Below the pieces are notes generated by a model, which was given only the letters and a program-made list of their open reading frames with translations, did not search any database and was not told where the DNA came from. The position numbers were made by a program, and so were the translations under genes. DNA of 29,826 nucleotides from Ardenticatenaceae bacterium (GTDB lineage: Bacteria; Chloroflexota; Anaerolineae; Promineifilales; Promineifilaceae), in NCBI GenBank assembly GCA_020634395.1, contig JACKBU010000038.1, positions 1-29,826 on the forward strand, given 5' to 3'. Each line of letters begins with the position of its first letter. Position 1 is the first letter of the stretch. This document shows, one piece after another, positions 16,204 through 24,257 of this stretch.

Positions 16204-16960
16204 TGTGGATCTGCGTGTCGTTATCCCCAGCCGGGGTCGTATCGAGGAGTGCAAGCACGCCGTCAGACTGTTTCCAGGTGCTCTAGTTGTGGTCCACGAG
16301 CCAGAATATGATGATTACCGTCAGGCACTCCCAAACAGCATCGAGGTTATGGCCCACAATCTGGAAGGTGGCATTGCCCCTATTCGTCAGTGGGTGCTGG
16401 ACACGCTGCCCAACACGGCCGTTCTCTTTGTCGATGACGACGTCCGCTATCTAAAAGTAGTGGCCGGGTTTGAGACGGCAAGCCGTGTCATCAAGGATCC
16501 GGTAGCTATTGCCCAAGTCGTAGAGAACGCAGCCTATATCGCCGGCGAGATCGGTGCGCCCATCTTCGGTTTCTCCCAGACCAGCGGCGACGTGCGTAAG
16601 TACCGCCCCACCGACCCCATCAGCCTATCCGGCTGGGTTGGTTCTGTTATCGGTGTATACGGCCGTGACATTGAATACGACGTTACGCTTCGGATGCGTG
16701 CGGATATTGATTTCTGCCTCCGCGCCATGCTGGAGCACCGCATTATTTTCATTGACTCTCGGTTCAGCTTCATCCATCACGCCATGTTCCAGCATAAAGG
16801 CGGCAACGCCCACATGCGCAGCATTGAACGTAGCCGGCGCGAGATGGCCGTCTTGAAGGAGCGTTGGGGGCAGTGGGTGGATTTTAAGACAGGCAAGAAT
16901 GTTGTGCGGATTGTCGTGAAGGTTAAGCGACGGCAGTCCGGCTTTGGGGGGAAAAGCTAA
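16196..16960 (+). CDS. GT-A-fold glycosyltransferase-like phage protein
   Basis: 254 aa overlapping the previous stop by eight bases. It starts with a nucleotide-sugar-transferase-like strand VVIPSRGRI (8-16), then VVVHEPEYDDY (31-41), LEGGIAPIRQWVLD and the metal-binding acidic motif LFVDDDVRYL (77-86), and later MRADIDFCLRAML and FSFIHHAMFQHKGG. This layout resembles the phage TET/JBP-associated glycosyltransferase-like (TAGT) group thought to decorate modified bases, although no TET/JBP oxygenase or methylase is in the window. Modification of phage DNA or of a capsid protein are both possible; the substrate is unknown. Confidence 0.6.
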   Translation: MSDVDLRVVIPSRGRIEECKHAVRLFPGALVVVHEPEYDDYRQALPNSIEVMAHNLEGGIAPIRQWVLDTLPNTAVLFVDDDVRYLKVVAGFETASRVIKDPVAIAQVVENAAYIAGEIGAPIFGFSQTSGDVRKYRPTDPISLSGWVGSVIGVYGRDIEYDVTLRMRADIDFCLRAMLEHRIIFIDSRFSFIHHAMFQHKGGNAHMRSIERSRREMAVLKERWGQWVDFKTGKNVVRIVVKVKRRQSGFGGKS

Positions 16961-16963
16961 TCT

Positions 16964-17506
16964 GTGCGCAAAGTCTCGTCGAAGGCTCTCAAAGCAGCCC
17001 GCCAGCAGAAAATCGAGCAGTTGAGTTTACGGGGCTTGTCCCAGCGCGAGATTGTGAAGGCGCTGGAGAAGCAGCGCATTATCAATGTTAACACAGGTAA
17101 ACCGTGGAGCTTGGCCACCATCAATTCCGACTTACAAGAGTTAGAGGATCAGTGGCGCGGCGCGGCTATCAAGGACCGCCTAGCTAAAAAGGCCAGGGTC
17201 AATGCCGAAATCCAGGAACTGAAGCGTGCGGCCTGGGCTGAGCGCAATCACACTCTTGTCGCCCAGCTGCTTGTCCAGGAACGCCAGCTCTTCGGCCTGG
17301 ATGAGCCGATAGAACTGAACCTAAATGGACACGTTGATGGAGAAATAAACCACACCCTCAGCGCGCTTCAGGCTGAGGTGATGGACATGGAAGAAGAGGA
17401 ACTAGATCTACTCATTCAAAACCTGATGATCTCTGCCGGTGTCAACGCACCTGTAGTGATTGAAGGGGTATACGAGCACGAGGAGGTGAGCGGTGAGCAA
17501 TCGTAG
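16964..17506 (+). CDS. Probable terminase small subunit (HTH protein)
   Basis: 180 aa from GTG 16964, three bases after the previous stop. Residues 14-60 form a helix-turn-helix unit (QKIEQLSLRGLSQREIVKAL followed by NTGKPWSLATINSDLQELED). A long charged helix (about 60-100) and QERQLFGLDEP follow, a segment found in small terminase-like proteins. The C-terminus is acidic. Small terminases bind phage DNA at the packaging site and hand it to the large subunit, encoded 400 bases downstream. Assignment rests on position and HTH; a regulator is the alternative. Confidence 0.55.
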   Translation: MRKVSSKALKAARQQKIEQLSLRGLSQREIVKALEKQRIINVNTGKPWSLATINSDLQELEDQWRGAAIKDRLAKKARVNAEIQELKRAAWAERNHTLVAQLLVQERQLFGLDEPIELNLNGHVDGEINHTLSALQAEVMDMEEEELDLLIQNLMISAGVNAPVVIEGVYEHEEVSGEQS

Positions 17507-17852
17507 GCACGGCCGTTTGCAGTTCAACGCAATAGAGATGCTGCGCCAAGCAATCGGTTTACCCACACCTGGGTATGCGGTCATCACGAAGGACTTTGGC
17601 GAGGCGTTGGTAGATGAACTCCAGCGCCTTTATGGATTGGAAGAGAGCCTGGCCGCCGTCGGCGATGCTGTGTCCTGGGACGAGTTTAAGCAGCTTAAGG
17701 AAGAAGAGCAGAGACACCTGTTCGTTTCACTTAACCACCAGGCCCGTCAACTCGACGGGATATTGGCAGAAATACCCCCCTGCCCCACGCATGGCGACAG
17801 CTGCGTGGAGCACGCCTTGAGCTGGGTTAAGGCACAGAATAAAGCAGCATGA
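17493..17852 (+). CDS. Hypothetical phage protein (119 aa)
   Basis: Starts at GTG 17493, overlapping the previous gene by 14 bases, with GAGGAGG about ten bases upstream. It looks helical and acidic (LVDELQRLYGLEESLAAVGD, WDEFKQLKEEEQRHLFVSLN), with Cys and His near the end (PPCPTHGDSC). No family is recognised. Its place between the terminase subunits suggests a packaging or regulatory accessory. Its TGA overlaps the ATG of the short stub that follows. Confidence 0.6.
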   Translation: MSNRRHGRLQFNAIEMLRQAIGLPTPGYAVITKDFGEALVDELQRLYGLEESLAAVGDAVSWDEFKQLKEEEQRHLFVSLNHQARQLDGILAEIPPCPTHGDSCVEHALSWVKAQNKAA

Positions 17853-17908
17853 CAACGATTGTGGGTCTTGTCAACCGCGGCCGGCCGTTTTGGGTAGGAA
17901 GCATTTAG
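17849..17908 (+). pseudogene. Possible 19-codon stub of an Ntn-hydrolase (HslV-like) phage protein
   Basis: An ATG coupled by ATGA overlap to the gene above encodes MTTIVGLVNRGRPFWVGSI, then TAG. The opening MTTIVGLV-x-x-GRx-x-x-GS resembles the first residues of proteasome-fold Ntn-hydrolase proteins found in many phages (MTTIVG...GKVYIGGDS). Only this start remains; the terminase gene begins 13 bases later. The similarity is short, so chance cannot be excluded. Confidence 0.35.
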
Positions 17909-17920
17909 GGGCGATTCGGG

Positions 17921-19621
17921 ATGTTGGCTGGTACAGAGGACAAGCGTCAGTTGGCTATGGCGTTGATGGCCAAAGCAAAGGGCGAACGGCCGTCACGTAC
18001 CCGCCACCGCCGACCGAAAGAGACGCTCGATTTACTTAATTGGGCGATTCGGCACCGGCGCCTGTTAAAGCCGGGAGCATACTTCTCGCTTGATGATCAC
18101 CGATACCTGATAGATTTGTACCGCGATAACAGCCAGGAAAGTTCTTATATGAAAGCCGGGCAAGTTGGCGTTAGTGAGTTACTCATTTCGTTCGGCCTGC
18201 ACGCCAACGACCAGCGCGCAGCAGACGTGCTGTATCTGATGCCTACCAGTGACGACGTAAGCGACTTTTCCCGCTCGCGCTTTGGGCCGGCTCTGGAGGC
18301 CAGTGACTACCTTAACGGCCTGGTTGTGGGGGCTGGTCGGGAACGGCGCGGATCCGACAAGATTACACTGAAGCGTATCAGAGATAACTTCCTGTACCTA
18401 CGCGGTGCCACTGTGGACAAGACCGGTAATGCCCGGCAGCTCAAGTCTATTCCTGTTGACATCCTTATAGGGGATGAAATCGACGAAATGGACCCGCGAG
18501 CCATGCCTATCGCCCGCAAACGTCTGGGCCACAGCCCTATTAAAGAGGTGCGGCAGGCCTCTACGCCTACGTATCATGGCGTTGGCATTCATGCCGTTTG
18601 GACTGACAGCGACCAACGCGAGTGGTTCGTGCCGTGCCCACACTGCGGTTACCGACAGCGTTTGACAATTCAGCAGGTAGTCGTGGAGTGGGATGAACTA
18701 GAACGGCCGGTTGCCTGGCACGGCATGAATGAGGATCGGGCATACGTAGTCTGCAAGCGATGTGGGCAGGAACTAGACCGTCTGGCACAGGGTGAATGGA
18801 TCCCGGCGCACCCCGGCCGACCCATAACAGGCTTCCATCCCACAAAGCTCATGGCCGGACATACGGCATTGATTGATGTGGTACGTAACTTGCAGACGGT
18901 CGATGAGACCAAACGCAAGGAGGCCTATAACCAGGACCTGGGCCTGCCCTACACCCCTCGCGGTGGCCGGCTGCTGGATGAGCATATTGACGCGCTTAAA
19001 CGGGAGTACGGTCATGGGCCAATACCTAGCATACGGCCGTATGCCGGCATCGACGTCGGTAAGATGCTGCATATCGTCATCCGTGCGCCGCTGGATGGTG
19101 AAGGGGCGCGCCGGCAGCTCTGGGCCGGCGAGGTCTACACCTTCCGCGAGGCGGACCATAAGCTGCGAGAGTATAACGTCGGCTTTTTTGTTATTGATGG
19201 CTTGCCGGAAACCAGGAAGTCGCGTGAGCTGCAGGCCGCTTTTCCTGATGGTGTCGGCTGGGTGGCTTTTTACAACGGGGCGGAACAGGCCGAGCAGCCG
19301 GTCAGCTGGAACCGTAAAGAGGGCGTCGTTAACATTGACCGGACGCGCATCCTCGATGAAATGTACGCCGGTTTCTACGACGGCAAAACGAATGTAATAC
19401 CAGGGCACATCAAAAGCGTTGCGGACTACTATTCCCACCTGAAGGCGCCGGTCCGCGTACTCGAAAAAAGAGCCCATGGTAAAGAAGTTGCCGTTTATAT
19501 CGAGGATGCCCCTGACCACTATGCACATGCAGAGGTTTACTGTCTGACCGCGTCGAAGCACCCACCGCTGCAAACAACAGCACCCCCGAAGGTGATTCGC
19601 CGCGATCAGTTTGGTTTGTAA
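17921..19621 (+). CDS. Phage terminase large subunit (GpA-like)
   Basis: 566 aa, the packaging motor ATPase-nuclease. The P-loop region YMKAGQVGVSELLIS (77-90) is a deviant Walker A of the K-x-x-QVG-x-S/T kind seen in terminases, lacking the classical GKT. LMPTSDDVSDFSRSR follows, then Walker B VDILIGDEIDEMD (179-191). A zinc ribbon typical of GpA proteins uses C239/C242 and C278/C281. The RNase H-fold nuclease begins at YAGIDVGK (D378). It would cut concatemers and drive DNA into the prohead with the portal at 26590-27909. Length and domain order fit the family; the N-terminus is slightly short. Confidence 0.85.
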   Translation: MLAGTEDKRQLAMALMAKAKGERPSRTRHRRPKETLDLLNWAIRHRRLLKPGAYFSLDDHRYLIDLYRDNSQESSYMKAGQVGVSELLISFGLHANDQRAADVLYLMPTSDDVSDFSRSRFGPALEASDYLNGLVVGAGRERRGSDKITLKRIRDNFLYLRGATVDKTGNARQLKSIPVDILIGDEIDEMDPRAMPIARKRLGHSPIKEVRQASTPTYHGVGIHAVWTDSDQREWFVPCPHCGYRQRLTIQQVVVEWDELERPVAWHGMNEDRAYVVCKRCGQELDRLAQGEWIPAHPGRPITGFHPTKLMAGHTALIDVVRNLQTVDETKRKEAYNQDLGLPYTPRGGRLLDEHIDALKREYGHGPIPSIRPYAGIDVGKMLHIVIRAPLDGEGARRQLWAGEVYTFREADHKLREYNVGFFVIDGLPETRKSRELQAAFPDGVGWVAFYNGAEQAEQPVSWNRKEGVVNIDRTRILDEMYAGFYDGKTNVIPGHIKSVADYYSHLKAPVRVLEKRAHGKEVAVYIEDAPDHYAHAEVYCLTASKHPPLQTTAPPKVIRRDQFGL

Positions 19622-19642
19622 TGCAACCAAGGACAAGGAGAC

Positions 19643-20311
19643 GTGGATGAGATGGGTGATTTTAGCTTTTTGAATACAGATGAGAAGGGCACCGCAGTGG
19701 ATGGCGAGGCTGACTATGAGGTGGATACCGGTTACGCCACTTCGACAGCGACAGGATCGTCACGGCGTGATACGGCAAAAGTGGTCAATGCTACGTTGCT
19801 CACCGGCCATGTCGGTTCGATGCCTCCCTTATCCTCTATACAGGGCATACAACAGGCACTTGCCGAAGCGGTTGATCGGGCATTTCTGGCTGGGCTGGCC
19901 CCAGAACCGGCAGTCACAGAGGTGGGCCAAATAGCCTGTGATACACAAGGAGTGGACGTGGCGGCGTTCATCAAGACGGTCAGGAAGCTGCGAGAGGATA
20001 TGCCCCCATTCGTCACGGAAATCTGGTTCGTGGATTGCCCAGGCGATTACGCCCGTTTTGCCGGCGAGTTCCCTGAGGTGTCCTTGTGGAAGAAGGGGCC
20101 TTTGCCCGTTTCCAGGATAGATGTCATCCAATGGGAGACGCGCTTCTTCGACCCGGAAACAGAAGTGATAGCAGAGTCTGATGACGACGTGCGCGACATG
20201 CTAAAAAGAGGCCGGATGGAAAAGATTATCTGGCCCTGGATATGTAGAGAGCCGGGTGTATGGCTGCACTGGTCAAACGGCCGTTACCAGAAGTTTCTGC
20301 CTGGAGAGTAG
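19643..20311 (+). CDS. Hypothetical phage protein (222 aa)
   Basis: Frame from GTG 19643 (or ATG 19652, at better distance from AAGGAG at 19635-19640) to TAG 20311. The first 55 residues are polar and low in complexity; the rest looks globular, with VDVAAFIKTVRKLREDMPPF, then a Trp-rich end (IIWPWICREPGVWLHWSNGR). No family is recognised. It lies directly between the large terminase and the paired winged-helix-like genes, co-directional with both. Confidence 0.6.
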   Translation: MDEMGDFSFLNTDEKGTAVDGEADYEVDTGYATSTATGSSRRDTAKVVNATLLTGHVGSMPPLSSIQGIQQALAEAVDRAFLAGLAPEPAVTEVGQIACDTQGVDVAAFIKTVRKLREDMPPFVTEIWFVDCPGDYARFAGEFPEVSLWKKGPLPVSRIDVIQWETRFFDPETEVIAESDDDVRDMLKRGRMEKIIWPWICREPGVWLHWSNGRYQKFLPGE

Positions 20312-20521
20312 ATGGACGAATTCACACCGCAAGGGCGCGCCGGTAAAGCGGTCTATCTTTTGATGACGTCCGGCCCCATGCGCCCTGATGAACTAAGAGA
20401 AATCCTGGGGTACGGCTCGCAACTTGGGGTTGATTTCTTGTTGAGGAATTTATCACAGGACGTACCTGGCATGCGCTTTGACGAACATGCCGGGACTTGG
20501 GTTGTACGCGCAACTAACTAA
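20312..20521 (+). CDS. Small winged-helix-like protein, copy A of a tandem pair
   Basis: 69 aa, starting immediately after the previous stop. It shares PQGRxGxAVYLLxTxGPMR, xDELxxxLGY and LLxNLSQ with the next gene, and its predicted helix pattern followed by a short beta hairpin (MRFDEHAGTWVV) fits a winged helix. DNA binding is inferred; a small structural role is possible. Confidence 0.6.
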   Translation: MDEFTPQGRAGKAVYLLMTSGPMRPDELREILGYGSQLGVDFLLRNLSQDVPGMRFDEHAGTWVVRATN

Positions 20522-20523
20522 CG

Positions 20524-20841
20524 ATGTCTGATACACAACTGTACCCTGGCCCTATTTTTGACTACATAGCTATGGTGCGAGCAAAGAACGACATGCTTCG
20601 CCCGCCATTGTCTCCGCAAGGGCGCTCAGGGCGAGCGGTATATCTGCTCATAACGGTTGGCCCCATGCGAGCAGACGAATTAACGAAGGCTCTGGGATAC
20701 AGTAGCCGATTTAGCATCTACGACTTATTGGACAATCTATCTCAGGCTGAGGTGCCTTTGTATTACGACGAGGGAACTGGGGTGTATGGAATCCTGAACC
20801 ATAGCGACATTGATAATGCCGCGTCGGAAACAACCAATTAG
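20524..20841 (+). CDS. Small winged-helix-like protein, copy B of a tandem pair
   Basis: 105 aa, two bases after copy A. Residues about 30-90 repeat copy A (SPQGRSGRAVYLLITVGPMR, DELTKALGYSS, LLDNLSQ, YYDEGTGVYGI). It adds about 28 N-terminal and 15 C-terminal residues. The pair looks like a local gene duplication that has since diverged; both copies appear intact. Confidence 0.6.
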   Translation: MSDTQLYPGPIFDYIAMVRAKNDMLRPPLSPQGRSGRAVYLLITVGPMRADELTKALGYSSRFSIYDLLDNLSQAEVPLYYDEGTGVYGILNHSDIDNAASETTN

Positions 20842-20849
20842 GAGACTGT

Positions 20850-21242
20850 ATGAAAGAAAAAGGCAAGGAAACAACGGTTTCGTGCGTTGAATGTCGGGCA
20901 GAACATCCCCTAGAAGAATTCTATAGTCAGCGCCAGGCAATCACTGATGTCGAATCCGGGGTAACTGAAATCGGACTGCTGTGCCCAGACTGTGGACGGT
21001 GGGTGCACGCATTCTACCAAACGCCCCACACCAAGAGGCTGGCCGCATCTATCACCCGGGCAAAGTACCTTATGAACAAAAACAGAACGGAACGCTCGCT
21101 TAAGGCGTACCGCCGAGCGGTGCAGAAATACCAGGAAGCGTTCGATGAACTGCAGGCTCGCCTGCGCATCAAGGTTGGCATGGTGTCACCTACTGAGACG
21201 CTGGGGCGAATGGTGGTAGATATCCCCAAGGTAGATGATTAA
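20850..21242 (+). CDS. Zinc-ribbon phage protein with helical C-terminus
   Basis: 130 aa. AGGAG precedes ATG 20850. C12-x2-C15 and C45-x2-C48 form a four-Cys zinc ribbon (VSCVECRAEHPLEEF, LLCPDCGRWVHAF). Residues about 60-115 form a long basic helix or coiled coil (MNKNRTERSLKAYRRAVQKY). Its function is unknown; a regulator or a nucleic-acid-binding accessory are both possible. It is the last gene before the strong terminator at 21345-21380. Confidence 0.6.
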   Translation: MKEKGKETTVSCVECRAEHPLEEFYSQRQAITDVESGVTEIGLLCPDCGRWVHAFYQTPHTKRLAASITRAKYLMNKNRTERSLKAYRRAVQKYQEAFDELQARLRIKVGMVSPTETLGRMVVDIPKVDD

Positions 21243-21344
21243 CCTGCGCATAGTATTGTTGTATTTAAGCCTGTAGGGCGTTGTAAGAAAAAGTTTTTCT
21301 AAATATGTGAAGTTTTGTCGGTAAATTCCACTCCTGATGTGTGC

Positions 21345-21380
21345 AGAAAGGACCGTCTTCAAGACGGTCCTTTCTTTTTC
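21345..21380 (+). terminator. Strong Rho-independent terminator
   Basis: A 13-bp perfect stem, AGAAAGGACCGTC (21345-21357) with GACGGTCCTTTCT (21363-21375), loop TTCAA, then TTTTC. The A-run on the left arm would also let it work in the other direction. It divides the packaging/accessory genes from the capsid gene, so the capsid operon likely has its own promoter in 21381-21480, which I could not pin down. Confidence 0.85.
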
Positions 21381-21497
21381 TTGTGGGGAGTCTCTTATAA
21401 CGGCCGTGTTACGCTCCGCTTGATGGGGTGACATTTCGGGTCAGTTGGTGGCCCAAACTGTATTGGTAGGTCCCCCATCTCTGTATTGGAGGTGCGT

Positions 21498-24185
21498 ATG
21501 GGTAGCAAACGCCAAGTCGGGCGCGGCAAGCCGCTGAACGAGGCGACGACAAAAGGCTCGTTAGAGTATACGTCGCGCATGATTCGTTCGGCGTTTTATC
21601 GCCAGCATCCTGACACAGAACGCGAGTGGTTCATCGTTGAGGAGATCTTCGAGGATCACATCATTGTATACAGCAGCGCCTTATCTCATGACGAGTTTTA
21701 CCTCGTTACCTACTCCCAGGAAAACGGCCGTTACGTTTTTGCAAGCTACGAAAATTGGGAAGTTGTCGAGCTGACCTATCAGCCCGCCAGCGTCCTGGAG
21801 CGCCTGCGCGAACGTTCCGGACAGCGCATCAAAGAGGTGAGTCAGGCTACAGCCTACCTGGGAGAAGCCGTTGAAGGTAAGCCGCGCCGCATTTTTGCAG
21901 ACGTAGCCACGGCGGATGTGGTGAATGGCAACGACAGGCGGTATCCCATGGCCGTGCTGGTAGAAGCTGTTCTTGAAGCGAAACAACATCTTCATGAAAG
22001 TTTCTCGCAGGGCCGCGCCATCCTGTTAGGTGAAGAAGATCATCCGGCTGACAAGCGTCAGTCCCCCCGGTTGACCGAAACCATCATCGTCTGGGAAGAC
22101 ATCTGGTTCGACTATGCCGTGAACCAGGTGAAGGTCTCAGGCCGCATGGTGGAGAACAGCCGAGGGCGCGACGCGGTTGTCACCATGGATGCCGGCGTCT
22201 TCCCCGGCGTCAGTCTGCGTGGTTTTGGTGAAGCGAAAGTTGTAAAGGAAAACGGCCGTGCAGTCCAAGAGGTTCAGTGGTTGAGATTTACAGGCGTAGA
22301 TCTGGTAATGACCCCTGGCTTCGAAGACGCGGCCATTACAGCCATTGAATCTCAAATGGAGGATAAAAACATGGCCGACGTATTGGACGAAAAGAATCAA
22401 AATCCCGCCCCAGAAACGGAAGCGGCAACAATTGATCCGGACGTACTTATCAAGAAAAACCCAGAGGCCGCCGAGGCTATCTTTAAGGCAGTAACCGAAA
22501 AGAAGGAAAAAGAAGCAAAGGCGGAGCAGAAGCGGCGCGCAGCCATACTACACGAGAAAGAAGAATTGGCGCGTCAACGCGAAAAGGTTCTGCGTGAAAA
22601 ACTTGGGTTGGGTGAGACCGACGATTTGCAGGCTGCTCTTGATGCGCAGCAAAAAGAAATCGCCCGCCTACAAGCCGAGGAACAGAAACGGGCAGTAAAA
22701 GCTTTCATTGAGAGGGAAACGGAAAACATTTCTTATCCTGACTTTATGAAGGTGCAGCTGCTGGAAGCCGTCGGCGAGCCAGAAACTGTTGAGGATGCTA
22801 AGGCAGCACTGAAGAAACAGCGCGGCATTTTCGACAAGATCGTTTCTGAACTGCGCATGAAAAGTAAGGGTTTCAACGGCGTTGATGTCCTCGGCCCAGT
22901 TTTGGAGCGCGAAGGTAATGTGCCCCAGTACGCGCAGGCCGCCTTCTTCATCCACGAAAGCCTGGCAAAACGCGATCCCGGCCGCCGCCGCGACGACAGC
23001 AAGCCGGTCACTATTCAGGAGCAGCTGCTGGCAGAGTATCTGGAACGGTATGATGCCGCCTACAAACACCACCTGGTCCATGAGGCCCGGATGTTTGAAG
23101 AGGCTGAACAAACCACCGACCTCAACTTGCCTTACAGCGTCATGCGCGCGGTCATTCAGCAGGCGTATCCGCAGCTGATCACGCCGGTCATCTTTGATTA
23201 CGCCATGGAAGCGCAGTCACCGGTGAACGTGTACTACGAACAGTACACAGGCGAGACTGGCGAGACGGCTACTATCACCAACGAGAATGTGACGGCCGAT
23301 ACCGGCGCATGGGTGGCCATGGCGCACAAGCGTGTCATCCCCGGCACGGTGATAGCCCAAGACGTGACAGACACCACGACCTATGCGGAGGGGACGGATT
23401 ACGTCATAGACTATGAAGAAGGGAAGCTGTACACCCTGGCCGGCGGCAGCATCTCTGATACCGACGTCTTGCACGTTGATTACCAGTATCGCGCTATGCG
23501 AGAAGGCGAATTGCAGCCGATTCAGCGTGGCAAAATGACCCTTTCTTTTCAGACGCTCAATCAGGCTGCCGACCGTCTGGCCAGCCAGATCAGCCGCGAA
23601 GCTGTGGTTTTCAGCCGTTCGCAGTTGGGTTGGGATGCCACCGCCCGCACACTCCAAGGCCTGGTCAACGAAATCGCCAAGAAAATCGATGGTGACCGGC
23701 TGTGGAAAGCGCTGGGGGCAGCACTCCTCGTGGCCAACAACAGTGGCGGTACCTGGACCAGCGCTTCTGACACACTGCTCTCGTTGGTGGAGAAAATTGG
23801 TGCAGCCAAGGTCAAGCTGGCCAACCGCCTCTACGAGCCGACCGGTATTGTGGTCAGCCTGACCCGCAGCGACACCATTTCTAACTGGGATGGGTTCACG
23901 GCGGCAGGCAAACGGCCGGATGCCGACGTCAATGCGGCCGGGTACGTTGGGCGCCTGAAGGGTTTGCCCGTGTTCGAGTCGACTCAGTTCTCTGACAGCT
24001 ACGTGCTGGTGTTTAATCGGGAACTGGTGATGGCGCGCGTCTTCCAGCCCATGCAGCTGTTTGGTCCGTATCCCAGCTACGACACCAACGGCAATCTCAT
24101 CGCAGCAGATCAATTCTTTGTGGAAGAATTTAACGGGTCCATTGCTCCGGTCCCGGAGAAGGGCGCCTACGTCAAGATCGCGTAA
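21498..24185 (+). CDS. Prohead protease-scaffold-major capsid protein fusion
   Basis: One open frame of 895 codons from ATG 21498 (GGAGG at 21488-21492). Residues about 120-285 are a prohead serine protease: RIFADVATADVVNGNDRRYP, catalytic His in LLGEEDHP (H182) and catalytic Ser in PGVSLRGFG (S239), as in T4 gp21-like proteases. Residues about 295-455 are acidic, then a charged coiled coil (EKKEKEAKAEQKRRAAILHE), a scaffold-like delta domain. Residues about 500-895 look like an HK97-fold major capsid protein (LPYSVMRAVIQQAYPQLITP, GLPVFESTQF, MQLFGPYPSY). An internal ATG at 22371 with its own ribosome site could make the scaffold-capsid part alone. No frameshift or stop separates the parts. 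Processing of the fusion by its own protease is expected but not shown. Confidence 0.8.
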   Translation: MGSKRQVGRGKPLNEATTKGSLEYTSRMIRSAFYRQHPDTEREWFIVEEIFEDHIIVYSSALSHDEFYLVTYSQENGRYVFASYENWEVVELTYQPASVLERLRERSGQRIKEVSQATAYLGEAVEGKPRRIFADVATADVVNGNDRRYPMAVLVEAVLEAKQHLHESFSQGRAILLGEEDHPADKRQSPRLTETIIVWEDIWFDYAVNQVKVSGRMVENSRGRDAVVTMDAGVFPGVSLRGFGEAKVVKENGRAVQEVQWLRFTGVDLVMTPGFEDAAITAIESQMEDKNMADVLDEKNQNPAPETEAATIDPDVLIKKNPEAAEAIFKAVTEKKEKEAKAEQKRRAAILHEKEELARQREKVLREKLGLGETDDLQAALDAQQKEIARLQAEEQKRAVKAFIERETENISYPDFMKVQLLEAVGEPETVEDAKAALKKQRGIFDKIVSELRMKSKGFNGVDVLGPVLEREGNVPQYAQAAFFIHESLAKRDPGRRRDDSKPVTIQEQLLAEYLERYDAAYKHHLVHEARMFEEAEQTTDLNLPYSVMRAVIQQAYPQLITPVIFDYAMEAQSPVNVYYEQYTGETGETATITNENVTADTGAWVAMAHKRVIPGTVIAQDVTDTTTYAEGTDYVIDYEEGKLYTLAGGSISDTDVLHVDYQYRAMREGELQPIQRGKMTLSFQTLNQAADRLASQISREAVVFSRSQLGWDATARTLQGLVNEIAKKIDGDRLWKALGAALLVANNSGGTWTSASDTLLSLVEKIGAAKVKLANRLYEPTGIVVSLTRSDTISNWDGFTAAGKRPDADVNAAGYVGRLKGLPVFESTQFSDSYVLVFNRELVMARVFQPMQLFGPYPSYDTNGNLIAADQFFVEEFNGSIAPVPEKGAYVKIA
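22357..22373 (+). promoter_or_regulatory. Internal ribosome-binding site and start codon inside the protease-capsid ORF
   Basis: TGGAGG (22357-22362) lies eight bases before the in-frame ATG 22371 (codon 292), which starts MADVLDEKNQNPAP exactly at the protease/scaffold boundary. This mirrors lambda gene C/Nu3, where scaffold is made from an internal start in the protease gene. It would allow many capsid subunits per protease. Confidence 0.6.
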
Positions 24186-24209
24186 CCGTTAAACTACCCG
24201 TTTCAGCTC

Positions 24210-24247
24210 GCACCGGGGCTGGGCTTCCCGGCCTCGGTGCTTTTTTT
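24210..24247 (+). terminator. Terminator/attenuator abutting the next ribosome site
   Basis: GCACCGGGG (24210-24218) pairs with CCTCGGTGC (24232-24240; 8 of 9 pairs), followed by seven T (24241-24247). GGAGG of the next gene begins at the very next base. Part of the transcripts would stop after the capsid gene, lowering expression of the connector, portal and head genes downstream relative to capsid. Confidence 0.75.
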
Positions 24248-24257
24248 GGAGGTACCT

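Noticed and set aside
18773..19636. 287-codon minus-strand frame opposite the large terminase
   Set aside because: Lies fully antisense to the terminase zinc-ribbon and nuclease region and shows no domain pattern of its own.
21287..21301. AGAAAAA-G-TTTTTCT inverted repeat upstream of the terminator
   Set aside because: Arms are seven A/T-rich bases with a one-base centre, too tight to form a stable hairpin; likely chance in an AT-rich spacer.
23217..24113. 298-codon minus-strand frame opposite the capsid domain
   Set aside because: Antisense to the capsid part of the fusion protein; no ribosome site and no recognisable family.
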